The translations under genes and the position numbers were made by a program. From NCBI RefSeq assembly GCF_036320965.1, contig NC_092276.1, positions 11,950,683 to 12,014,682 on the forward strand: DNA of 64,000 nt, written 5' to 3'. A model generated the notes under the pieces. It was not told where the DNA came from, made no database searches, and was given only the letters and a program-made list of their open reading frames with translations. This document shows, piece after piece, positions 38,784-48,479 of the stretch. Source of the DNA: Panulirus ornatus. Lineage: Eukaryota; Arthropoda; Malacostraca; Decapoda; Palinuridae. Position 1 is the stretch's first letter. Each line of letters begins with the position of its first letter.

Positions 38784-41700
38784 ATTATCCCTGGGGATAG
38801 GGGTGAAAGAATACTTCCCACGTATTCCTCGCGTGTCGTAGAAAGCGACTAGAGGGGACGGAAGCGGGGGGCCAGAAATCCTCCCCTCCTTGTATTAACT
38901 TTCTAAAATGGGAAACAGAAGAAGGAGTCACGCGGGGAGTGCTCATCCTCCTCGAAGGCTCAGAGTGGGGTGCCTAAATGTGTGTGGATGTAACCAAGAT
39001 GTGAAAAAAGGAAAGATAGGTAGTATGTTTGAGGAAAGAAACCTGGATGTTTTGGCTCTGAGTGAAACGAAGCTCAAGGGTAAAGGGGAAGAGTGGTTTG
39101 GGAATGTCTGGGGAGTAAAGTCAGGGGTTAGTAAGAGGACAAGAGTAAGGGAAGGAGTAGCAATACTCCTGAAACAGGAGTTGTGGGAGTATGTGATAGA
39201 ATGTAAGAAAGTAAATTCTCGATTAATATGGGTAAAACTGAAATTTGATGGAGAGAGGTGGGTGATTATTGGTGCATATGCACCTGGGCATGAGAAGAAA
39301 GATCATGAGAGGCAAGTGTTTTGGGAGCAGCTGAATGAGTGTGTTAGTGGTTTTGATGCACGAGACCGGGTTATAGTGATGGGTGATTTGAATGCAAAGG
39401 TGAGTAATGTGGCAGTTGAGGGAATAATTGGTATACATGGGGTGTTCAGTGTTGTAAATGGAAATAGTGAAGAGCTTGTAGATTTATGTGCTGAAAAAGG
39501 ACTGATGATTGGGAATACCTGGTTTAAAAAGCGAGATAAACATAAGTATACTTATGTAAGTAGGGGATATGGTCAGAGAGCGTTATTGGATTACGTGTTA
39601 ATTGACAGGCGTGCGAAAGAGAGACTTTTGGATGTTAATGTACTGAGAGGTGCAACTGGAGGGATGTCTGATCATTATCTTGTGGAGGCTAAGGTGAAGA
39701 TTTGTATGGGTTTTCAGAAAAGAAGAGTGAATGTTGGGGTGAAGAGGGTGGTGAGAGTAAGTGAGCTTGGGAAGGAGACCTGTGTGAGGAAGTACCAGGA
39801 GAGACTGAGTACAGAATGGAAAAAGGTGAGAACAATGGAAGTAAGGGGAGTGGGGGAGGAATGGGATGTATTTAGGGAATCAGTGATGGATTCCGCAAAA
39901 GATGCTTGTGGCATGAGAAGAGTGGGAGGTGGGTTGATTAGAAAGGGTAGTGAGTGGTGGGATGAAGAAGTAAGAGTATTAGTGAAAGAGAAGAGAGAGG
40001 CATTTGGACGATTTTTGCAGGGAAAAAATGCAATTGAGTGGGAGATGTATAAAAGAAAGAGACAGGAGGTCAAGAGAAAGGTGCAAGAGGTGAAAAAAAG
40101 GGCAAATGAGAGTTGGGGTAAGAGAGTATCATTAAATTTTAGGGAGAATAAAAAGATGTTCTGGAAGGAGGTAAATAAAGTGCGTAAGACAAGTGAGTAA
40201 ATGGGAACTTCAATGAAGGGTGCAAATGGGGAGGTGAAAACAAGTAGTGGTGATGTGAGAAGGAGATGGAGTGAGTATTTTGAAGGTTTGTTGAATGTGT
40301 TTGATGATAGAGTGGCAGATATAGGGTGTTTTGTTCGAGGTGGTGTGCAAAGTGAGAGGGTTAGGGAAAATGATTTGGTAAACAGAGAAGAGGGAGTGAA
40401 AGCTTTGCGGAAGATGAAAGCCGGCAAGGCAGCAGGTTTGGATGGTATTGCAGTGGAATTTATTAAAAAAGGGGGGTGACTGTATTGTTGACTGGTTGGT
40501 AAGGTTATTTAATGTATGTATGACTCATGGTGAGATGCCTGAGGATTGGCGGAATGCGTGCATAGTGCCATTGTACAAAGGCAAAGGGGATAAGAGTGAG
40601 TGCTCAAATTACAGAGGTATAAGTTTGTTGAGTATTCCTGGTAAATTATATGGGAGGGTATTGATTGAGCGGGTGAAGGCATGTACAGAGCATCAGATTG
40701 GGGAAGAGCAGTGTGGTTTCAGAAGTGGTAGAGGATGTGCGGATCAGGTGTTTGCTTTGAAGAATGTATGTGAGAAATACTTAGAAAAGCAAATGGATTT
40801 GTATGTAGCATTTATGGATCTGTAGAAGGCATATGATAGAGTTGATAGAGATGCTCTGTGAAAGGTATTAGAAATATATGGTGTGGGAGGAAAGTTGTTA
40901 GAAGCAGTGAAAAGTTTTTATCAAGGATGTAAGGCATGTGTACGTGTAGGAAGAGAGGAAAGTGATTGGTTCTCAGTGAATGTAGGTTTGCGGCAGGGGT
41001 GTGTGATGTCTCCATGGTTGTTTAATTTGTTTATGTATGGGGTTGTTAGGGAGGTAAATGCAAGAGTTTTGGAAAGAGGGGCAAGTATGAAGTCTGTTGG
41101 GGATGAGAGAGCTTAGGAAGTGAGTCAGTTGTTGTTCGCTGATGATACAGCGCTGGTGGCTGATTCATGTGAGAAACTGCAGAAGCTGGTGACTGAGTTT
41201 GGTAAAGTGTGTGGAAGAAGAAAGTTAAGAGTAAATATGAATAAGAGCAAGGTTAGTAGGTACAGTAGGGTTGAAGGTCAAGTCAATTGGGATGTGAGTT
41301 TGAATGGAGAAAAACTGGAGGAAGTGAAGTGTTTTAGATATCTGGGAGTGGATCTGGCAGCGGATGGAATCATGGAAGCGGAAGTGGATGATAGGGTTGG
41401 GAGGGGGCGAAAATTCTGGGGGCCCTGAAGAATGTGTGGAAGTCGAGAACATTATCTCGGAAAGCAAAAATGGGTATGTTTGAAGGAATAGTGGTTCCAA
41501 CAATGTTGTATGGTTGCGAGGCGTGGGCTATGGATAGAGTTGTGCGCAGGAGGATGGATGTGCTGGAAATGAGATGTTTGAGGACAATGTGTGGTGTGAG
41601 GTGGTTTGATCGAGTGAGTAACGTAAGGGTAAGAGAGATGTGTGGAAATAAAAAGAGCGTGGTTGAGAGAGCAGAAGAGGGTGTTTTGAAGTGGTTTGGG

Positions 41701-42099
41701 CACATGGAGAGAATGAGTGAGGAAAGATTGACCAAGAGGATATATGTGTCGGAGGTGGAGGGAACGAGGAGAAGAGGGAGACCAAATTGGAGGTGGAAAG
41801 ATGGAGTGAAAAAGATTTTGTGTGATCGGGGCCTGAACATGCAGGAGGGTGAAAGGAGGGCAAGGAATGAAGTGAATTGGAGCGATGTGGCATACCGGGG
41901 TTGACGTGCTGTCAGTGGATTGAATCAAGGCATGTGAAGCGTTTGGGTAAACCATGGAAAGCTGTGTAGGTATGTATATTTGTGTGTGTGGACGTATGTA
42001 TATACATGTGTGTGGGGGGGCTGGGCCATTTCTTTCGTCTGTTTCCTTGCGCTACCTTGCAAACGCGGGAGACAGCGACAAAGTATAATAAAGATATGA

Positions 42100-42100
<1 letters not shown>
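38784..42100 (+). mobile_element. Full-length RTE-like LINE copy I
   Basis: This is the reference copy for the family. It has a 5' UTR of about 120 bases starting ttatccctggggatagg with the hairpin GAATAC (38809-38814)/GTATTC (38822-38827). A single coding frame starts at 38908 and ends at 41904. A short-type 3' UTR (41905-42085) contains gtgctgtcagtggattg, ggaaagctgtgtaggtatg, gctaccttgcaaacgcggg and gacagcgacaaagtataata, followed by an A-rich tail and (TA)n. There is no separate ORF1, which fits the RTE clade. The frame has three to four stops and two frameshifts, so this copy is dead but close to intact. Confidence 0.95.
38908..41904 (+). pseudogene. RTE-type endonuclease-reverse transcriptase polyprotein (copy I)
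   Basis: About 999 codons for an enzyme that nicks target DNA and copies LINE RNA onto it. APE-type endonuclease (residues ~20-260): GCLNVCG with Asn24, LSETK with Glu53, IIGAYAPG with Tyr124, GDLN at 159-162, LLDYVLIDRR at 226-235, SDH at 254-256. A Lys/Arg-rich linker follows ([17 protein letters not shown]). [20 protein letters not shown] (MPEDWRN here), YVAFMDL (about residue 634), LRQGCVMSPWLFNLF, FADD at 41135-41146, then RYLGVDLAADG, KWFGHMERMSEERLTKRI and WRWKDGVKKIL. Lesions: stops at 40198, 40822, 40858 and 41115; frameshifts near 40472 and 41400. ATG 38908 is the first Met in frame; its use is inferred. Confidence 0.9.
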
Positions 42101-42187
<87 letters not shown>

Positions 42188-42190
42188 AAC
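42101..42190. repeat. (TA)n tail of RTE copy I
   Basis: TA repeat of about 80 bases following the A-rich end of copy I and running into the 5' head of copy J. Confidence 0.95.
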
Positions 42191-42650
42191 ATATCCCTGG
42201 GGATAGGGGAGAAAGAATGCTTCCCACGCATTCCTCACGTGTCTTCGAAGGCGACTCTAGGGGACGGGAGCGGGGGGCTGGAAACTCTCCCCTCCTTGTA
42301 TTTTAACTTTCTAAAAGGGGAAACAGAAGAGGGAGTCTCGCGGGGGTTCTTTTTCTCCTCGAAGTCTCAGATTGGGGTGTCTAAATATGTGTGGATGTAA
42401 CCAAGGTGATAAAAAAGGAGAGATAGGTAGTATGTTTGAGGAAAGGAACCTAGATGTTTTGGCTCTGGGTGAAACGAAGCTCAAGGGTAAAGGAGAAAAT
42501 TGGTTTGGGAATGCCTTGGGAGTAAAGGAGGGGTTAGTGAGAGGACAAGAGCAAGGGAAGGAGTAGCACTACTCCCGAAACAGGAGTGGTGGGAGTATGT
42601 GATAGAGTGTAAGAAAGTAAACTCTAGATTGATATGTGTAAAGCTTACGG
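42191..42650 (+). mobile_element. RTE-like LINE copy J (5' fragment only)
   Basis: Begins with the complete 5' head (atccctggggatagg) and keeps the first ~90 codons (CLNMCGCNQGDKKGEIGSMF, LALGETKLKG in place of LALSETKLKG) up to about 42650, then stops abruptly, followed by (ATT)n. Its head hairpin reads GAATGC (42215-42220)/GCATTC (42228-42233), a paired change relative to GAATAC/GTATTC in copy I. A LINE copy that keeps its 5' end and loses its 3' end cannot arise by ordinary 5' truncation. Confidence 0.9.
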
Positions 42651-42689
42651 GGGAACAGTGATTAAGTATAATCTAAATGAATTATCATC

Positions 42690-42714
42690 ATTATCATTCG
42701 TATGATTATGATTA

Positions 42715-42760
<46 letters not shown>

Positions 42761-42761
42761 C

Positions 42762-42797
<36 letters not shown>

Positions 42798-42855
42798 GTT
42801 ATCATTATTATTATTATGATTAATATTATTGTTATTATTACTTTTATCATAATTA

Positions 42856-42901
<46 letters not shown>

Positions 42902-42903
42902 CA

Positions 42904-42943
<40 letters not shown>

Positions 42944-42944
42944 C

Positions 42945-42976
<32 letters not shown>

Positions 42977-42990
42977 CATTATCATTTCAT
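42690..42990. repeat. (ATT)n/(ATC)n trinucleotide tract
   Basis: About 300 bases of tta repeats with scattered tca, gta and ctt variants. It encodes only artefactual poly-Ile/Met frames on both strands. Confidence 0.97.
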
Positions 42991-43138
42991 ATCTCAACTG
43001 TTTTCATATCAACAGGTGGCACAAGGAATACACGAAGAATGGCCCCATTTGCCCACATCGTCATTTATGATGTAGAGAAACCAGATCTCCCAATTTACAC
43101 TTAAGTCTTATAGAACTTTTCGCGGTTTCCCTTGACTA

Positions 43139-43410
43139 CCTGGTTCAATCCACTGACTGTACGTCAGCACGTGTATACACATCGCTATTGATCTCCTTAT
43201 CTAATCTATTGCTCACACTCACTTGCATGCTTAAGCCCAGAAAATCCAAAGCATTTTTTTCACTCCATCTTTCTCGCTCATCCTTGGTCTTCCCTTTCTC
43301 ATATTCCATCTACTTCGGACGCAAATACCTTATTCTCTTCTTACTACCCATCTCCCAATGTCTAAATCATTTCAGCACACCTTCCTCGTATCTCTCAGTC
43401 ACACTCCATC
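43139..43410 (-). mobile_element. Older RTE-like fragment K (C-terminal tail)
   Basis: Minus-strand relic. RYEEGVLKWFRHWEMGSKKRIR-like and MRKGRPRMSE-DGVKK-like strings correspond to the EEGVLKWFGHMERMSEERLTKRI and RRRGRPNWRWKDGVKK blocks of the main family. The start of a 3' UTR (complement of caatccactgactgtacg) is present at its left. Divergence is clearly greater than among copies A-J, so it belongs to an older or separate subfamily. Confidence 0.8.
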
Positions 43411-43690
43411 ATACAGCAGGTGGAGCTGGCAGACCCTCGGCGTTACCGCCCACCCAGGAAATAGACATTTCGATGAGGTGGAGGGTACGGAAGCCGATGG
43501 TGAGGGGAACCCAGAGAGTGCGGTATCGTTTTCTGTGGCCAAAATAGGATCCTATTGTTGGTTCACCGCTGGACCGACTACCTGAGACCCGTGTCAGTGG
43601 GCGATCGGGCCGACTGATCACGTAGACAGCTCTTGGGTTGCCCTTTCTTGGTTAGTTTCATGTATTTTTAGATGCCTTTGCCTTTAAGGA
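43411..43690. other. Low-copy stretch, nothing recognised
   Basis: Overlapping frames on both strands (43358-43585 +, 43621-43409 -) show no known motif. Confidence 0.4.
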
Positions 43691-43696
43691 AATTAG

Positions 43697-43983
43697 TATG
43701 GCAAGAGAACTTTCTTTTCCAGTGTCAGGACCAGATTCAACGACCCACTTGGAAGGTTAACTGACTCCATTGGTACCGGCCCCCCCAACACTGATGCCCC
43801 CGGTGCTGGTATGGCTAGCAGTAATACCTCTGACACTGGCTCCGGCGACTATGATCGGCCTGGTATTGGTATCTGTGGTAGTGACAGCGCTGACACTAGC
43901 AGTAAGGAAGGGCCTTTAGATAAGAAGGGAAAAGTGGTGAACGTAGCCTCAATATATGTTAGGTACAATGAGGAATATAATTG
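43697..43983 (+). pseudogene. Unidentified open stretch, possible exon or relic
   Basis: The frame is open from a stop at 43694 to TGA at 43981-43983 and contains a Gly/Ser/Thr/Asp-rich low-complexity part (SSNTSDTGSGDYDRPGIGIC and SDSADTSS) followed by KKGKVVNVASIYVRYNEEYN. Past the TGA the same frame continues open as RKLVTDAAVSALISGKIT to TAG at 44066. A pyrimidine-rich run ending in ag (about 43660-43689) could be a splice acceptor. I do not recognise the product. It may be a decayed exon, an element ORF relic or chance; only the unusual composition and the continued frame argue for coding history. Confidence 0.3.
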
Positions 43984-44068
43984 ACGTAAGCTTGTCACTG
44001 ATGCTGCTGTCTCAGCCCTGATTAGTGGCAAGATCACGTCTGACCTGCAACCATACACTAGCTCTTAG

Positions 44069-44815
44069 TGACCAGACGACGTGCGCCCTCTAACTGGATC
44101 ACAGCATCAACTACCTAGGTCTCAAGGGATACGTAAAAGATAATGATACATAGTTCATATTAAATGTGTACAATTGTTTTTAGAATACGAGAAAATAAAC
44201 TGATACAAAATCTGTCTCAAGTTTACAGTAGTACCTTACACGAAGTTCGTTCTAGGAATTAGCAAAAAGTATTTCTTCCTTCCACTTCCTCTGTGTACTG
44301 CAAATAACCCTCGAAACTTTCTCATTCCCCTAATTTTTGCCTTCTCTCTTCTCCTTGTCCTGAGTTTTTGTCTCTCCCTCATCCTTCCATTCCTGGCCAG
44401 ACAGTCGACAAGCATCTCTCGACCTCAAAGTTCTCATTTGCACTACCTTAGTCAATCAGTCATTTTACAACGGAGAAAATATGTTTCGTGTCATATGGGA
44501 GGTCCAGCAAATTCATGATTCATGGATCACATCAGCATGGACATGGTAACCATTACTGAGCCGTAAAGCTGTTACAAATCCCCATCGCTATGAAGAGGGA
44601 CGACCCAGAACAATGGATAACTGAATACCTCTGTTCTGTAAACCTCCCTGACTTACGTCAGCAAGTAAATACCTGATAATCAGCTGAGGCCTTTCATTAT
44701 AAAAACCTATAATAGAAATCAACTCATCTTAGAGAGGTAGAGCAATTCAAGCTGCAACTCTAGATTACTCACGTTTGCTACGGCCTGTAAGACTGATAGA
44801 AATGAACTACATTGG
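44069..44815. other. Low-copy stretch, nothing recognised
   Basis: No frame with a family signature and no element end seen. Confidence 0.45.
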
Positions 44816-44917
<102 letters not shown>

Positions 44918-45063
44918 ACATAGAGTTACGTATATACATACACTACATAAATCCCTCTAAAGCATCAGAAGAACGGGACAGGAAAGCATAGGCTCACACC
45001 CTCCCGTACACTCCCTCCGACAACACGCCGGTGAGGAGCATGTAGAAATGATACCTTGCAGGA

Positions 45064-45375
45064 CTAGTATACCTCAGAAGATCTTTATAGAAGAGCAAGA
45101 GAGATCGTGTGGCATGCATAAAATGGCATATGGGCAGGTTAGAAAGGGAACTGAATGGTGGGATGATGAAGCAAATTTACCAATGAAAGAGTTACAAAGA
45201 GGTATACGGATGGTACTCACAGGGAAGGACTGCAAATAATTGGAAGATATGTAATAGAGCGTGGTAGGAGGTCAAAAGGAAGGCGCAGGGGTTAAAGAGA
45301 ACAAATTAAAGTTTGGGTGAGCGAGTATCAGTAAACTTCAGGAGAAGAATACGTTTTAGAAGGTGGTTAATAGTT
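45064..45375 (+). mobile_element. Older RTE-like fragment L' (linker region)
   Basis: Plus strand: GQVRKGTEWWDDEANLPMKEL matches the [22 protein letters not shown] linker block; further on, GGQKEGAGV and ASISKLQEKNTF-like strings match the [10 protein letters not shown] and [16 protein letters not shown] blocks in degraded form. The same degraded sequence, including atctttatagaagagcaagagag, occurs again at 45928-46170, so the two are duplicate copies of one old relic. Confidence 0.75.
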
Positions 45376-45927
45376 AATGAGCACTTTTTTCCCCAAGTTA
45401 TTTTAACTGTTGGTATACAGTGTGATTTTTTGTCAAGCGTGACAATAGATAACATGATTGTGGACAACTTTCACAAAATGTACATTAATGGCTGTTTCCT
45501 TTTTGTTATTCATCCATATTCTGAGTTTACAGCATGACAAAATGTATTGTCCTTCAGAGGCATTTGTTACTATCATCAGAGCTTCAGCACTGGTGTTGTG
45601 AATTATGAGTATGCCTAAAGAAAAGGATTTTTGTGGTATTTAAGTTAACCATCATGATAGGAAAGAGGTACATACGCTTGTAATCGTAGTAACTTAAAAC
45701 ATCTTAATTGGTGACATCAAATGAAAAACGTTGTAACCCAGAAACTCTCAAGATCTGGCACTTGTGAGTACTTTGAGGCTCTGTGAAACTCCAACAATTC
45801 AATGATGTGAAATCTCCTGCTGCTTCTTTAGTCTGTCTTGTTTGTGATAGTGGATCAAAAGCTTTGGGATTAATTTGGTAAGAGTAGAAAGGCGTACAGA
45901 TGATTCAAATATATACCTTTAATATGC
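45376..45927. other. Low-copy spacer between the two old RTE duplicates
   Basis: No recognisable gene. It lies between duplicated RTE linker relics, so it may itself be part of a segmental duplication boundary. Confidence 0.4.
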
Positions 45928-46431
45928 CTCAGGAGATCTTAATAGAAAAGCAAGAGAGATGCGTGTGGCATGCATGAGATGGCATATGGGCAGGTTAGAA
46001 AGGGTAGTGAATGGTGGGATGACAAAGTAAATTTACCAATGAAAGAGTTACAAAGACATATACGGGTGACAGGAGGTCAAAAGGATGGTGCACGGGTTAA
46101 AGAGGACAGATTGAAGTTCGAGTGAGCGAGTATCAGTAAACTTCAGGAATAGAATATGTTTTAGAAGGTGGTTATAGAGAGCGAAAGATGAGAGAACAAA
46201 TTGAGAAGTGGTAACAGATAGCAGTAAAGTGAGGGGTAGAGGGGTGATTAATTTGAAGGAGTGTTGAATGTGTTTGATGATAGGGTGGCGGATGTAGTGC
46301 CTTTGCGTCGAGATGGTGAGCTGAGTGTCAAACTAAACGAGAGTCAAGGTCGCTGTGGTGGATGGCATTGCAGTTGAATTTCCTAAGAAATAGTGTGGCT
46401 GCCTTGTTGATTGGATTGTTAGCATTTTCAA

Positions 46432-46676
46432 TATATATTCTTTCTTTCAAACCATTCGCCATTTCCCGCGTTAGCGAGGTAGCGCCAAGAACAGAGGACT
46501 GGGCCTTTTTTGGAATATCCTCACCTGGCCCCCTCTGTTCCTTCCCTTGGAAAATTAAAAAAAAAAAAACGAGAGGGGAGGATTTCCAGCCCCCCGCTCC
46601 CTCCCCTTTTAGTCGCCTTCTACGGCACGCAGGGAATACGTGGGAAGTATTCTTAATCCCCTATCCCCAGGGATAA
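46432..46676 (-). mobile_element. Short non-autonomous RTE derivative S4 nested in copy L
   Basis: A full-length minus-strand copy: 5' head at 46676, hairpin GAATAC/GTATTC (46635-46653 region), private middle gggggccaggtgagg, LINE-like end gctacctcgctaacgcggg near 46465, T-rich run at the left edge. It sits in copy L at a sequence that in sister copies reads aatgtatgtatgactcatg. Confidence 0.9.
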
Positions 46677-46677
46677 A

Positions 46678-46771
<94 letters not shown>
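46677..46771. repeat. (TA)n-(TG)n tract at the S4 5' junction
   Basis: About 55 bases of TA then about 40 of TG, ending in tatgaatcatg, where LINE copy L resumes. Confidence 0.95.
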
Positions 46772-46774
<3 letters not shown>

Positions 46775-48110
46775 AATCATGTTTCAGTGCCTGAGCACTG
46801 GATAAATACATTTATATTGTCACTGTATAAAAGGCAAGGAAGACATAGGTGAGTTTTCAAACTATAAAAGCATAAGTTTGCTGATAGTACTAAACAAATT
46901 GTATGGAGTAGTAGTTACTTAAAAGGTGAAGTCATGCATAGAACATCGGAATGGGAAGGGAAAATGTGGTTCCAGATGTAGTAGATGTGTGTAAGAAATA
47001 CCTAGAAAAACAAAATACGTTTATGGTATCTATGGATCTGGGGAAGTCATATGATAAGGTTGATAGATATATATGGAGTGAGAGGGAAACTGCAAGAGCA
47101 GTGAAAAGTTTTCATCAAGGTGTTGGATATGCGTACAAGTAGGAAGAGAGAAGAATGATTGGCTCTAATTGAAGGCTGGTCGTCGGCAGTGGTGTCTGAT
47201 GTCACACACAAAAAATACTGCTTAATTTGTTTATAAGTGGGGTGGAGAGGAAGAAAATGTAAGTCATCGAGAGAGGCGCGAGTATGCGGTCTGTACGGGA
47301 TGAAGGGAAAGTGAGTCAGTTTTTTGTTTGCTGATGACAAAGCAGATTCGAGTAAGAAACTGCAGAAGTTAGTGGCTGATTATAGTTGAGTAAGAGAAAG
47401 GAGGAAGTTGAGAGTTAATGTGAACCGAAGCAAATTTATTGGGTTTAACATTGTTGAAGGACGGGATAGTTGAGGTGTTAGTTTGAATGAAGAAACTCTG
47501 AAGAAAGTGAAGAGTTATTCGATATCTAGTACTGGGTATGTTATCAAATAGAATCATGGAAGCGGAAGTAAGTTATAGGGTGGGTAAGGGGGCGAAGGTT
47601 CTCACAGCATTTGAGAATGTGTAGAGAGGTAGTTATCTGGGAGGGCGAAGGTATACTAGCCCAGATAATGTATTGATGAGAGGTATGGGTTTTAGGTGAG
47701 GATAACATATTGAGGTGAACGTGCTGAAAATGAAGTGTTCATAGACAAAATGTGCAAGAAGTGGTTTGATCGAGTTAATGATAAAAGAGTAAGATGAAGA
47801 GTTGTAATAAAAAGGGTAAGGTTCAGAGAGCTGAAGAGGGTGTGCTGAAATGGTTTGGACATATATATAGAAAGAATGAGCGAGGAGAGGTTGACAAAGA
47901 AGATATATGTGTCAGAAGTGGATAGAATAGTGTAAGACAAAATTAGAGATGGAAGGATAGACGGAGGAATATTTTGAGTGATCGGGAAACCAGGGCATGT
48001 GAAGCAGCCGTGAGAAATCATGTAGAGGACTGTGGGTCTTGGTTGTGGATAGGGGGCTTTGGCTTCAGAGTATTGCACTTGACAGGTAGAGAATGGATGT
48101 GAGCAAATGT

Positions 48111-48479
48111 GAGTGACTTACCATCACTATATTACTCCCGGTATGGAGGATTATACAATAACTCCTTCTTGCTCCCTTCAAGCAGGCTGCACGGGTTAAT
48201 CAGTGTTGGCACGTTACCGCAGCATGGCCAAGGGGAGATCGCTGTTTTTAAGGTAGCACAATATACCACTCCGTTAAAATTTTTGTTTAAGATGATTATC
48301 CAATACCAGAGAATGACAGCTGACAATCAAGTCTAATCTTGATTATACAGATAGTGTTACTTTGATCAACATGTTCTTGAAATTTATTTCTCTCGTTGAT
48401 AGTTATTCATAAAGATATATTTCGTACATTCAAAACAGATTAACTTGGTGACATCCAAGTTTCAGTCCATTTTCTCTCG
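48111..48479. other. Low-copy stretch, nothing recognised
   Basis: Overlapping small frames (48109-48336 +, 48326-48132 -) have no known motif. Confidence 0.4.

Larger units (their letters stand above)
45928..48110 (+). mobile_element. Older RTE-like LINE copy L, interrupted by S4
   Basis: A diverged plus-strand relic. Left part 45928-46431: linker, VLNVFDDRVADV and VDGIAVEF-like strings. Right part 46772-48110: VPEHWINTFILSLYKRQG, FMVSMDLGKSYDKVDRY (block A), a degraded DDKAD-like catalytic region near 47330, KWFGHIY-like tail near 47850 and 3' UTR similar to the long type of copies F and M (gactgtgggtcttggttgtg). Derivative S4 plus a TA/TG tract split it at the codons for LFNVCMTHG. Many lesions; long dead. 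Confidence 0.82.

Noticed and set aside
42662..43070. Poly-Ile/Met frames on both strands
   Set aside because: Translation of the (ATT)n/(ATC)n tract.
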